This document shows positions 11,972 through 23,299 of a DNA stretch of 64,000 nt, piece by piece. The stretch lies in the NCBI RefSeq assembly GCF_020509005.1, contig NC_063019.1, positions 3,596,001 through 3,660,000 of the forward strand, read 5' to 3'. The notes beneath the pieces are model-generated. The model was given only the letters and a program-made list of their open reading frames with translations. It was not told the DNA's origin and searched no databases. The translations under genes were made by a program, and so were the position numbers. Positions within the stretch are counted from its first letter, which is position 1, and each line of letters begins with the position of its first letter. Source of the DNA: Fulvia fulva. Taxonomy: Eukaryota; Ascomycota; Dothideomycetes; Mycosphaerellales; Mycosphaerellaceae.

Positions 11972-14900
11972 TATAGTTAGGTACCGATAGCGTAGGAGCG
12001 GTGACTTCGTCGGGGTTATCTTCTACTATCGGCGGTCGATAATTGCCTAATAGTACTAGCGTAGCTAGATAGTTAATAGACTATACTATTAGGTACTTAT
12101 TAGACCTCTAGTTTGCCTTATAGGTACGGCATTTTAAATGATTTATTATTATAATACCCTTCTCCTATTACATCTCTAGTTCGTAGTCTACGAACTAACT
12201 AGAGCCGAGTACGATATTATACTCTAGTAATTCTACTAAATAGTAGCTAAGGATTTCGACGTAGCCGCCGATATTAAAAGGAAAGTAGGTGAACTCGGTA
12301 ATAAGCTCGTTAGCGGAGCCGCTATTAGCTAGTCCTAATTAAAGAGGTCCTTCCTAGAGTCGAGGAAGATTATATATACGAGTATATACAGAATTTATAT
12401 ACTAAGAGTTAGTACTATAATTAAGGAAGGTAAGAGCTTAATTACTATCTATACTACTAGGCATTATAAGGTAAGGGGACACTCTTAGCCTTAGTGCCCC
12501 TTGTATTATAGGCCGTGTTAGAGAGCTTACTAATATACGTAAAGCGTACTCTAGTCCTTATATTACCGTATCTCGCTATATTTCCTTCTTAGTATTATGT
12601 TCGTAAGTAGGACTAGCGGTTGTCGTACTTAAGCGTTAGTCTAGCTATTTTCCTATTACTAAGGGTTAGCCGGTATCTATATTATAGAGCTAGTATTTAC
12701 GCGCGGCGGAGGGCGCTTATACTACTTAATAGGGCAGTCTAGCGAGTATAAGTTATAGTCTATACGGCGGTAACGGACATAACCGCCTACTACGATAATA
12801 CTAGCCTTCTCCTTAGGCTCGAGCTTCTTAAGTTCCTTAAACTCGCGCGGTATCTAAGCGTATAGCTTAAGGCCTAAACCTTAGGCTACGCTAGGCGCGG
12901 TAGGTATAGTACCGTTACTACCGCTATTACTACCGCTAGTACTACGAGGTAGTCGTAGTATAGCTAGGGTCTTTGACTTTAGGCGCTTAAACTTAGCTTC
13001 GAGCTTATAGTATAGGTCGACTAAGTCTTCGCGGTCCTTAGTCTCTATAGGCAGTGCCTCTATATATTTATAGTTAAGCTTACCCTTGAGTAGGCGGTAA
13101 TTAGTCTTAGCTAATAGGTCGTATAAGTTGCGCTATTCGTCGTGCTTAGTAATAAAGATAGAAAATGACGCGTTCTTACCCTACTATAAGACCTAGAGCT
13201 TCTAGAAGGCCTTGTCTACGACGTCCTTCTTACTATACCGATCGATAAGGAATTAGATCATCCTATCGATAGACTTAAAGGGGTTAACGTAATTGCGCTT
13301 AGTACGCTTAGAGGGTACTCGCGGATTATATAGCTAGTACGGGTACCCGTCGAGGTAGTTAAGGATATAGCGTAGTCCGTCCTCGATAGTCTAGAACTAT
13401 ATTACGGACAGCTTGATCTCTAGCTAATCGAGCTAACGGTTAAAGTTTATATTCTTATTATCGAACTTACTTTCTAGATCCTTAACTAACTTATTAGTAT
13501 ATATAATATTAACGGAGGGTTCGATAGTAGTGAACTAGCTAACGGCGGTATTACTAGTTACCCTAGAAGTACTACTAGGTATGCCCTAGTATTCTCGTCG
13601 TAAGGAGTTACGGCGTAGGTAACGGCGTAGTCGACTATTATCTCTACCCTTATCGTTATTAGAGTTGTCTCCGTCGTTATCGCTACTACCTCTACTACCT
13701 CCTCGTCGGGTGCCTCTACCTATATAGTCCTACTAAGTAGGAGGCGTAGGTGATCGTAAAATACCGTTATAACGAGGGGAGTAGACGCGGACCTAATAAC
13801 TACGGTTTTATTATTATTACCGTTAGTACCGCTAGTATCGCTAGTACCGTTCGTGTCCTTAGCTACTAGCTAAGCCTTTAGCTCTACTACCTCCTTATTT
13901 AGAGCCTAATTACGCTTAGATAGGGCTATAATGTCCTAAGGTGATATACCTACCTACGACTCCTCGATCTGTCTAAAGAACGTATCGTTATCCAATCGGA
14001 GGCGCTAATTAGCTTTCTTAAGGTCTTATATCTAACTCTTATACTTCTAGTATTTGTTAAAGTAGAATATAAAGAGGCCCTTAACATCCTTATCCTTTTT
14101 GAGTTAACTAAGACTCTCGGATATAATATTACGTTCCTTCTTTATATTAGCGTACTTACGCTATATAACCTAATTAGCCTTCTTTAGGGACTCGACCTAG
14201 TTAAAAAGTATAATAAAGTCTAACTATATCTAGCGAACGAGGTGAAACATAATCTCTAGGTATACTATAGTACGAGTCGCGAACTCGGCTAGGCTCTTAA
14301 TAGTAGTATACTCTAAGGCGATTGCCTACTCCTTAGGTTAGTATATGTCATTAGTTTTACTATCTTATATAGATATATTATCTCTTGAGTCTATAATCTT
14401 ATACACCTTAATTCCTCCTTCTTCTAAGATCTATTCTTCGTCGAGGAATTATACGAAGTTAATAGGGTCGGAGGTTAAGGCAAACTACTATTCTTTAGGT
14501 AATAGGTCCCTCTCGATCTCTTATTATTCGGCGGCGAATACGTTCGAGTCGTCGTCGGAAGGGAAGGTACCTAGGGCGGTATCGATACCTAGGTTATCGA
14601 GTGTCTACGTTTTAGTAGATACGGTTAGGAAAAGCTTAGCGCGTACGAGCGACTAACGCTTATACTTACTAAGATCTAGATAAAGAGGTTACTTAGGCAA
14701 GAGCACCCCGTTAGTAGTACTACCGGGTATAGCTATATTATACTATTACGTAGTAGATAAGACTGCTCTCTTAGTAGGTATATAAGGGCCCTATAAGTAT
14801 AGGGAGGCGCGCGTTTTACGCGAAGGAGAGAGGTAATCTATTGACTTAACTAATACGCTTATTTACGCGACTATAGTTATTATTAATACGCCTATACGCG

Positions 14901-15020
14901 CGACTCGACGGTTAGTAACTATAGTAAACTTGACCTACCTTAACGCGTACTTTACTAGTACGATTTGATTATAACTACTAGCCTAACTAGATAGGCCGCT
15001 TATAGGACCGAATAAACTAT
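11972..15020 (-). mobile_element. Ty3/gypsy element A, gag region
   Basis: Third piece of gypsy A, resuming directly after the copia target duplication. On the minus strand a CCHC knuckle with RIP-altered cysteines can be made out near 12470-12540 (YKGH, then ECPL). To its right lies a long, charged, coiled-coil-like gag reading up to about 14650. From 14690 to 15020 is a non-coding leader. The only long open frame here (14345-14656, plus) is antisense and follows from lost stop codons. No functional product is expected. Confidence 0.7.
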
Positions 15021-15210
15021 TACGGGTAGTAATCTATAAGACGATAGTATAGGGTTACCGTAAAATAAGCGTTGTTCGGTAAGGCTACGAAAGAGAAGCG
15101 TAAAGCGCGCAAGATATATAAGGAAGCGCGAAGGCGCTAGTACGCGGGGATACGGGTTCCCCGCGGGGAAGAGCCGCGGCGCGACGTTACGGTAGGAGTA
15201 AACCGTAATA
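15021..15210 (-). repeat. Probable 5' LTR of gypsy A
   Basis: The segment ends in CCGTAATA and is GC-rich. Inside it resembles the gypsy-3 LTR in style (CTACGAAAGAG, TATAAGGAAGCGC), so it is likely the LTR closing element A. Its partner LTR is outside the window. From 15211 to 15386 there is AT-rich DNA in which I see nothing. Confidence 0.45.
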
Positions 15211-15386
15211 ATAAGATATAACTTAGTAGTATAGCTAGATATAAGAATACAAATTTCTAGAAATATAGAACTAATAGGTTATAGATCTATCGATAATTTG
15301 AGTTTTATAATATTAAATATACTATATTAGGATTTATAGCTATATATATAAAAGTTTGTTATAAATTATCGACGTCGATAAGCTAA

Positions 15387-15570
15387 TACGGGCGAGAGTA
15401 CTATAATAGGGTCGATATATAGTTACGCGAGCTATCTAAGAGAGCGCGAGAAGCGCGAGAAGATAAAGTCGCGCGAATCGAGCTAGCGGGTACTAGTAGC
15501 CGCTAGCGCGCGCGTACGGCCGACGATACTATATTACGACGTAGTTTATAAAAAGGGCTATCTCGTAATA
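15387..15570 (-). repeat. LTR-1 copy (LTR of chromodomain gypsy C)
   Basis: A 184-bp LTR in minus orientation, directly followed by the C-run GTACCCCCCC, the complement of a polypurine tract. It is therefore the 3' LTR of an element extending right. A close copy lies at 55773-55967 and a truncated one at 31123-31179. Confidence 0.75.
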
Positions 15571-15902
15571 GTACCCCCCCTCCTCGAATAAGAAGCTCCT
15601 ACGACGTTTCTACGTTTAATACTCGGAGCGTATAGAGGGCTATCGCTAGTACTAATACCGATACTAGTTTTAAAAGCTTTATCGAGGAAGCTATAGTTAT
15701 ACCGCGTTTATATATACGGTCCGAGGATTAGCGCTAGTCCGTATTAAGTTACTAGCTACTCGGGTTCGTTAAAGGTAGGCTTAGGTTTATCTAGATATTG
15801 CTAGTAGAACGTAATTACGAGTTCTTTATATCTAGGTAGTACGGCTAACTACTTAGCCTAGCTCCGCGTACAATCCTTCTAAATAACTATATACTATATA
15901 TC
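15571..15902 (-). mobile_element. Gypsy C 3' end (chromodomain part), left fragment
   Basis: Matches 31180-31476 plus the first bases after LINE-2 at 36480. It encodes remnants of the chromodomain C-terminus on the minus strand. It also holds an uninterrupted version of the LINE-2 insertion point (CCTTCTAAATAACTATAT at about 15875-15892). Its last five bases, ATATC at 15898-15902, are the target duplication of the family-2 LTR that follows. Confidence 0.75.
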
Positions 15903-16097
15903 TAATATAGACAAGGCGTAAGATAGGGCGTAAACGTATTAATACCTTAGAATCGAATAAGTTCTACGAAGAAGAGAAGATAAGAAAGTCGTAAAGCCGC
16001 GATAAAGTAAACGTCGAGGTTAGGGTCTAGGGTCCGGGCGCGCTAGCGTATTAGGTTACGTAATCCTAAGTGTAGCCTTACGAGGTAAACCGTAATA
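15903..16097 (-). repeat. LTR-2 copy, 3' LTR of a family-2 gypsy (minus)
   Basis: A 195-bp LTR, inverted relative to the copies at 19794-19988 and 30928-31122. It is followed by a C-run (CTACCCCCCC), the polypurine tract complement. The flank ATATC is mirrored as GATAT at 19789-19793. Confidence 0.85.
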
Positions 16098-16257
16098 CTA
16101 CCCCCCCTCTTAAACCGCCGTACGCCCTCGTACGCGGAAATATATTACCGTAGGATATATCCGTAAGGAAGAACCGTACTATTAGGAAGCGCTAGCTTAC
16201 GTTAGGTTAACCGTAGAGAGACTATATATCTTACCGTAGTAAGCCTTAAGTCGAGAG

Positions 16258-16274
16258 TCTATATTATACCGTAG
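16258..16274. repeat. Target duplication, left of truncated LINE
   Basis: The 17 bases TCTATATTATACCGTAG recur exactly at 17175-17191. The unoccupied version is present, inverted, at 30753-30769. Confidence 0.85.
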
Positions 16275-17174
16275 CCTAGAAGGCAGTTAATAAAATTAGG
16301 AGCTAGTATATAAGAAGGTATAGACAAGTAAGACCTAATCTAGCCCTATAGAAGTAGTAGGACCTATAGAAGTTCAAAAAACTAACAGAATAGCTATACC
16401 TAGCCTAGTAGGAACAGGATAGAAGGGCTTAAGGGAGAGGATTAGTAGCTAGCTAAGGGAAGAAGCAATAGTCTCTAGCTAAAAGAATGGTAGGACTCCT
16501 CTAGAAGACTAAATAGATAAGAACCCTATAGAGGCTAGGAACCCTAAAGGCACTCTAATAGTTTAGTAGCTATAACTACCTACTATACTTAGACCTAACT
16601 AGGTCAGAAGCAAGTATAGTAATACAAATCCGCTCTAAACACATCGGAGTTAGGGTATACCTATATTAGAGAAGAGTCCTAGGTATTAAAGATAAGAGTT
16701 GCCTATACGGCTACCTATCCTAGAATATCGAATATAGACTTCTAGTTTATAAAGAATGGAGTATAGGGAGAGGTGAATAGAGGGCAAGGGCAAGGAACAG
16801 AAACTTCTAAGCTATAATTAGTAATAAGGGAGACCTCTAGAGAATTATAAGGCGGATTATCTACTAAGGATTTTTAGAGCAGTTCTCTCTTACTAGGGAA
16901 ATAGAGAGATAGATTAAGGAGAGAAAGAAGGAGGAGGAGAGCAGGAAGAGGGGGACAACTCTAGGGTTATAGACAAGGTAGTTAGAGGCTAACTACTATA
17001 ACACTAGTGCGCCCTAATAGAAGGAAAACTAAGAACTTATAGCAAGGAAGCTATTAGAGAAGGAGAGGAGGTTTTTACCTAGGAATAGGTTTCCTACCTT
17101 ATATAGCAATATATATAGACATAAACCCGTATAGGCCGGAGGGTACTATAACGGGTAACTGAATTATCTATCTA
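16275..17174 (+). mobile_element. 5'-truncated LINE, family La (about 900 bp)
   Basis: Holds only the C-terminal part of ORF2 and the 3' UTR of a La-type LINE. It matches the end of LINE-1 (SIAIQIRSEHIG region, then the QRRVLG and CGYLSQN motifs, all RIP-altered), the 3' block GGTTTTTACC...GGTTTCC, ATAGGCCGGAGGG and an ATCT tail. The 17-bp target duplication and the paralogous empty site define both ends. Such 5' truncation is typical of incomplete target-primed reverse transcription. Confidence 0.88.
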
Positions 17175-18340
17175 TCTATATTATACCGTAGTATACCTTA
17201 GATAAGCTAACTATATATTAAGCCTTAGCTTACCTCAAGTTATATCTATATTACGCGGGCGTCGTAGGGTCGACTATTAGTAACAATGTCTAGGTCGTCT
17301 AGTATCTAACCTTAAGGCTTACGCTATCTAGGTAGTAGACCGGCCGCTAACGGGTTCTTATAATAATAATCTACTATCGCTTCCTTAGCACTACCTTTTG
17401 ATTTACTATAAGGCACTTCTATAATAGTACTACCTTCCTAACAAACGGTATACTTTACGTACTTCTTAGCTCTACTAGTCTATCTACTATCTATAATCGC
17501 CTTAACCGCGTATTTATCTAGCTCTTCGCTATCGCCTTTAGAGGCCTCGACAAGTAGTTGACCTTAGCTTTAATTAGGGAATAGGTCGTCGTTTACTAGG
17601 CGTAGTACGCTAGTATAGAACCTCGGGTATATATATATACTTTCCTAGAGGTCGAGCTCGTATACGTCCGCGTTAATCTTACGGGTAATCGTAAAGGGAC
17701 CTATATTCTTATAGTTAAGTTTCTTATAGGGCCTTCGAGTACGGATATTTCTAGTATCTAGCCAAACCTTATCGCCGATCACGTATCTTAGTATAGGCTT
17801 ACGCTTATTTACTACGGTGTCTACGTACCGCTCTTAGGTATATCTAAGCTATATAATGTAGTATACGTTAACGTTCTCTATAAAAGTCGCGAAATCTTCT
17901 ACGTACTACTTCGATAAGGCCTATACTTTCGGAAGCTTAGTACCGTTACCGCTCGTAGCCTAAGGTAATACCTCTATTCGAGGATTACGGCCGAGCGTTA
18001 CGAAGAACGGTAATGTATCTATAGTAGCGCTCTATTAATTGTTTACGGCAAACTCTACGATAGGTAACTACTAGACCTAATCGTCCTATATATAGTTAAT
18101 ATACGCGCGTAGGTACTATTCTATAGCTTAGTTTATACGTTCTAACTACCTATTAGTCTAAGGGTAAAAGGTAGTCAAGATCTTTATACGTATAGCTAGA
18201 CGCGCTATTAGAGCCTTCTAGAATTAGCTTACCTACTAACTACTACGGTCTAATACTACCGTATCGAACAGGCCCTAATCCTTAATTATATTATTACCGT
18301 ACCGGTATATATTTACTTAAACCCGTAGGTACGTACCTAG

Positions 18341-18691
18341 ACCCCGCGCCCGCTAACTAATCCGACTAGCGGCTTAGCGCCCGTATATAACTCTCGCGCC
18401 CTCTACGCCTCCCTTAGATAGAACATCTATTCGACTTATACCTTACCCGACTACGTACTTATACCTACTTATAATATCGCGCTTCCTAATTAGGTAGTTA
18501 TCCTCCGTAACTCCGTAACTCTAGACTCTACCTTTAGGGGAACGGAACCTTAGTTCTAGGGTTCTTTATACTACGATTACGCCGCCGCTAGCGTAGGCGG
18601 GTCGCTACTACTTAAGTAGATTGCTCGTCTTAATAAGTACTATCGAATAAATATTCCCCGTCGATATTCCGCTCTCTTTTAAACCTAATAT
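18341..18691. other. Unclassified repeat-like segment
   Basis: AT-rich, CpA-poor DNA between the truncated family-2 integrase and the inverted gypsy C fragment. I see no LTR, knuckle or polymerase motif. It probably holds the rearrangement or deletion junction. The left limit is uncertain by tens of bases. Confidence 0.4.
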
Positions 18692-19793
18692 ATAGGCGCT
18701 CGACTCTATTAAGACTAATAAAGTAAGGTACCCTATCCCTATACTATACGCCCGGTTACGAATAGAAGTATATCGTAGTAGACTTTATTATCGACCTACC
18801 CGCTAGTAAAGATCCCGATACTAGACTAATCTATAAATATAAAATAATAGTTACCGATATACTAGCTAAACGCGTACGGCTACTCTCTACTAAAAACTTA
18901 AACGCTAAGCACGCCGCCACCTTATTCTATAAGTATATATTCCCCGTATACGGCCTACCGGAGGTAGTCGTAAGCGATAGAGGCACGTAATTTATTAGCG
19001 CGCTCTTCCGTAGACTCTACGTAAGGCTTAGTATCTACTAAAATCTTTCTATAGCCTTCTATCTAGAAACGGATAGGCAATTAGAACGTATAAACTAAGT
19101 ACTCGAATAGTATATCGGCGCCTATACTAACTATTAACAAGATAACTAGGTCGAGTTACTACCTAACGCCGAGTACGCCCTTAATAATTACAAGTCTATA
19201 AGTACCGGAATGACTCTATTCTTCGCCGACTCTAGCCGCTACCCGCGGATAGAGTTTAGTAGCCTAGCTAAACTATAAGTTATAGCTCGGGAAGTACCTA
19301 ACGTCGAGGCCGCTAACGCGTTAGTTAATAATATATAAGATACTTAAGTATAAATACGGCGGCTACTCGAGTCTATACGCCGCGACCGCCTAGACGAGCT
19401 ACGCGACGTATATACTTTTACGTAAGTATAAACGGCCGAAGCCGTATATACTCGGCGAGCGCTAGCGCCTATCTACTAGCCTAATAATATAGTTCTACTA
19501 GATACCCGTAATATTAAGACTATACGCCTAAGTAAGAAACTTGATTATAAGTTCCCTAGACCGTTTCGAGTCGTTAGGGCCGTAGGTAGATGCTCGTATA
19601 AACTCGAACTTAGCGATAAGATATAAATCTATAACGTATTCTATACGAGTAAGTTACGCCGCGTAGTAACCGAAGGGATACCTAGATAACGTAGACTACT
19701 ACTAGCGCCCGTAGTCGTCGAACGCGAAGGCTAGGTATCGGAGGAATACGAAGTAGAGGATCTAGTAGATTCTAAGATTAGGTATAACGATAT
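18692..19793 (+). mobile_element. Gypsy C integrase fragment in inverted orientation
   Basis: Plus-strand piece of element C covering integrase and the start of the chromodomain. It is the reverse complement of about 36490-37590. Motifs include DFIIDLP, YKYKIIVTDILAKR, VYGLPEVVVSDRGT, ETDRQLERIN and a C-terminal EEYEVEDLVDSKIRYN typical of a chromodomain start. In-frame TAA/TAG codons replace Gln and Trp. It ends in GATAT (19789-19793), the reverse complement of ATATC at 15898-15902, showing that it once continued 15571-15902 in the opposite orientation. Confidence 0.8.
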
Positions 19794-19988
19794 TGTTACG
19801 GTTTACCTCGTAAGGCTATACTTAGTATTACGTAACCTAGTACGCTAGTACGCCCGGACCCTAGATCCTGACCTCGACGTTTACTTTATTACGGCTTCGT
19901 AACTTTCTTATCTTCTCTTCTTCGTAGAACTTATTCGATTCTAAGGTATTAATACGTTTACGCCCTATCTTACGCCTTGTCCGTATTA
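19794..19988 (+). repeat. LTR-2, left LTR of family-2 element
   Basis: A 195-bp LTR starting TGTTACGG and ending CCGTATTA. It keeps the TG that became TA in the copy at 30928. Confidence 0.88.
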
Positions 19989-20199
19989 TTAAGTTCTACC
20001 GCCCTTAGATCGCCGAGCCGTACGATTATAGACTACGTATCGCCGCTACGACCGCGTACGACCGAGACTCGAATAGCCGTAGATACTAATACGACTATCG
20101 GACTAGACGAATTATCCTTTATCCTAAGACTTAACCTAAACCCTCTTACGAAGGCGTTCCTCCGAGAAGCCCGATAAAAGTAGAACGGTATACTTAGCG

Positions 20200-22470
20200 T
20201 AGCGTAGTAAGAGGTAGAAGACGAGTCGTAGTAGGATCCGGATTTCGACGATACCGTAGGTATAGAACGACTACGTAATATAGCGTAAGAGATATAGAAC
20301 GAGACTTAGGGTCGCGGAGACACTAAGTAGGCTCGTTAGTAAGAGGAAGAACGTCGGCGCTAGAAGTACTAAGAGCTACTACGTAATAAGTATAACTAAC
20401 GTTAGTCTAAGAAGGAAACTCGACTCTATATAGGTAGAGAGGATAAGACCTTATAATAGGGTATACGTACGCGGAAGGAGGAATATCTTAGCTACCGCTA
20501 TACAATACCGATTAACTTTACCTAGAAGGGCGAAGAGTAGAATATAGGCTACGGTATAACCCTACCGAGTTCTAGATCGCTATAGCCGAGGAGCTTTCTC
20601 GCTCGGATACTAAGAACCTAGAAGCCTAGCTAGATATCCTAGACAAACACCGTCTCGCCTACCTCGGTCTTAAGGAGGTACGGGAGGTATTAACTACTTA
20701 GAAGAGTCGGCTATAGGCTAAGGCTAATCGGTATAAGAATAAGTTAGAATCGCTCTAAGTAATACTCGACGAGCTTAGGGACGATAAGGACTTAGCGGCT
20801 AAGATCGCTTCCCTAAAGAAGTTAGGTAAGAAGGCGGCCGCTAAGATTAAGAACTTACGTAGTCGTAATATAGATCTAGCTAGCGAACTCGAAGCGACCT
20901 AGACTAAGTTAGCTACTAAGTAGAGCTTAGGTAAGCGTACTACCGCGTTTATTACGGATCTATAAGCCTAGCTAAAGGAGCGCGATAACCGTATCGCTTA
21001 GCTAAAGCCTAAGGAACCGACACCTCTACTACCTCCTATAAGGTATAAGTCCGCCCTTAAGAAGCTACTCGACGGCGAGGACTCTAGTATTAAGATAGGT
21101 ATAACGAAGACTAAGAAGGCTACCTCTACCGTAGCTAGCGATAATAATAACGACACTACGGTAGTCTTAGTTAACGCCGCTATCTAGCGTAGTAACGGCG
21201 GTATCCGTAACCCGATTTACTCGAGAAAGATTTCTATATTCTTAGCTAATATACCTAATTATAAGGATGAACTAGGATTTATAGAGTAGAAGGAGAAAGT
21301 AGAGGACTATATAACTATAGAAGAGTTATATAGCCAATTATCTATAGTATACTTAGTAGTATTTAATAACTTTATCGTTAGTAATACTAACGCCCGCCTA
21401 CGGCTATATAAGAAGAAGGTGACCGGTTAGCTTAAGTTAATAATAGTGCTAAACGACTCTTACGGCGAGCACTATAAGCTTAAGAAGTATAAGAATGCTT
21501 ATAATAACTATATCTAAGGTAATCGTATATTTAACGCATTTTATACTAAGTTCCTAGAGTACGGGTACTACCTAGAGAAGATAGATAAGGAACTTATCGA
21601 CGATATCTAGGACAAGCTAAACGATAAGTTAAAGTAGGTACTAGTATATCGCGACGACTTTGATGACCTCCTAGCCCTTTAGTAATACCTTCCCGATATC
21701 GAACTGAAATTAGACGATATTAAGATTCCGGCGGAGGCGGTAGCGGCCGTAATAGTAGTAGCCGTCGCGGTAGTAACGAAGGTAAGCCTAAGTATGTCTA
21801 CTATAACGAGAAGATTCGTAAGGAATATAATCTTGAAGCCGCTAAGCACGATAGTTATACCTTCCGTAATCTTACTAAGGAAGAAGTAGCTAAGCCTAAG
21901 GAGGATAGATTCTACTACGTATATAAGGCTATAGACTATAAGGGTGCCTAGTCGCCTAGGTGTCCCTTTAAGAAGTATAAGAAGACTAGTAGCGACGCTA
22001 ATAACGCTACGAAGAACGTATCGATCTAGGTCGGCGACGTACTAGTAGAGCTTAAGGCTACTAAGTCGGGGGAAGCCTCGGCTCTAGTCCTATACGTACC
22101 GACTAGTAGCCTATACTCGCGCCTAGTACTAATCCTCCAAAGACGGTACTACTAGAACCTCCTAAGGTTACGCCCTTATTACATTACCGTTATAGAGGAA
22201 AGAGGGACCCTATATAGTAGGAAATAGTAATTAGTAACATCCCTATAATCTTTAGTCCGGAGGTTATACTATATACTATAAAGACGATAGACCTTCCGCT
22301 AAGAAGCTCGTACATTATAGTAGTAGGCGTAGCGGGTAGTAAGTTAGTACGTATTCTAATAGATCCCGGTACCGAGTCGCTATTTTATAATACGAAGTTT
22401 ATAGAGAAATATCTATTACGAATACGACTACCTTAGGCTTAGAAGATAGGCCTAGGAGCTAACCCTAAAG
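20200..22470 (+). pseudogene. Family-2 gag and protease remnant
   Basis: Degraded plus-strand reading. A long charged gag (about 20200-21850) is followed by a knuckle-like segment near 21905-21965 (YKAIDYKGA, cysteines largely lost). The protease part around 22300-22400 contains RILIDPGTES where the family has an Asp-Thr/Ser-Gly active site; Asp-Pro-Gly-Thr here suggests alteration. RIP stops interrupt it throughout. No start codon can be fixed. Confidence 0.6.
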
Positions 22471-22489
22471 TATCTAACTAAGCTATAGA

Positions 22490-23069
22490 ACAGTACCTAC
22501 GCGCGTATATTAACTATACGTAGGACGATTAGGTCTAGTAGTTACCTATCGTAGAGTTTGCCCTAAACAATTAATAGAGCGCTACTATAGGTATATTACC
22601 GTTCTTCGTAACGCTAGGCCGTAATCCTCGAATAGAGGTGTTACCTTAGGCTACGAGCGGTGACGGTACTAAGCTTCCGAAAGTATAGGCCTTATCGAAG
22701 TAGTACGTAGAAGATTTCGCGACTTTTATAGAGAACGTTAACGTATACTATATTATATAGCTTAGATATACCTAAGAGCGGTACGTAGACACCGTAGTAA
22801 ATAAGCGTAAGCCTATACTAAGATACGTAATCGGCGATAAGGTTTAGCTAGATACTAGAAACATCCGTACTCGAAGGCCCTATAAGAAACTTGACTATAA
22901 GAATATAGGTCCCTTTACGATTACCCGTAAGATTAACGTAGACGTATACGAGCTCGACCTTTAGGAAAGTATACGTATATACCCGAGGTTCTATACTAGT
23001 ATACTACGCCTAGTAAACGACGACCTATTCTTAAATTAAAGCTAAGGTCAACTACTTATCGAGGCCTCC
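22490..23069 (+). pseudogene. Family-2 integrase C-terminal half, fused after protease
   Basis: Starts abruptly at the AIEQYLRAYINY part of the integrase core (Gln codon now TAG) and continues through the C-terminal domain ([33 protein letters not shown]). About 2.5-3 kb that should separate protease from this point is missing. The DD of the DDE triad is therefore absent. This is either a deletion before RIP or a non-autonomous derivative. The gypsy-3 target duplication GAAGG (23070-23074) ends this part. Confidence 0.7.
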
Positions 23070-23074
23070 GAAGG

Positions 23075-23258
23075 TATAAGGGCGCGCGTACTATAGAGTC
23101 TAGTTAAGATAGTTATTGTTCTACGAAGCTATAAAAGAGGAGCGCGAGGCGCGGCGGGCTTATAAGGAAGCGCTAAGCCGCGCTAACCCGATACGGAAGG
23201 TCCGCGGTTTAGCCGGGCCGACGCTTCGGTAGTAAAGTAGCGCGGGTCGCCCGTAATA
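23075..23258 (-). repeat. Gypsy-3 3' LTR
   Basis: A 184-bp LTR running TATAAGGGCG to CCCGTAATA, followed by the polypurine tract complement GTACCCCCCCTCCC. Confidence 0.92.
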
Positions 23259-23299
23259 GTACCCCCCCTCCCAAAATACGCCTTAGTCCTCTAAGCGTT

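Larger units (their letters stand above)
16098..18340 (-). mobile_element. Family-2 gypsy, 3' part with integrase fragment (minus)
   Basis: Inverted copy of the 3' part of the family-2 element; 17192-17540 mirrors 30410-30740. The integrase C-terminal half at about 17540-18290 mirrors 22490-23069. The integrase core reads LDRSS...TNR.LERIN...YLRAYIN with RIP stops. The RT, protease, gag and 5' LTR expected further right are missing; the sequence runs into unrelated DNA at about 18340. A truncated LINE sits at 16275-17174. Confidence 0.7.

Noticed and set aside
14345..14656. 103-codon plus-strand frame
   Set aside because: Antisense to the gypsy A gag region, with no protein features.
18341..18691. 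Possible separate gene or novel element
   Set aside because: No open frame, no terminal repeats and RIP-like composition; kept only as unclassified repeat DNA.
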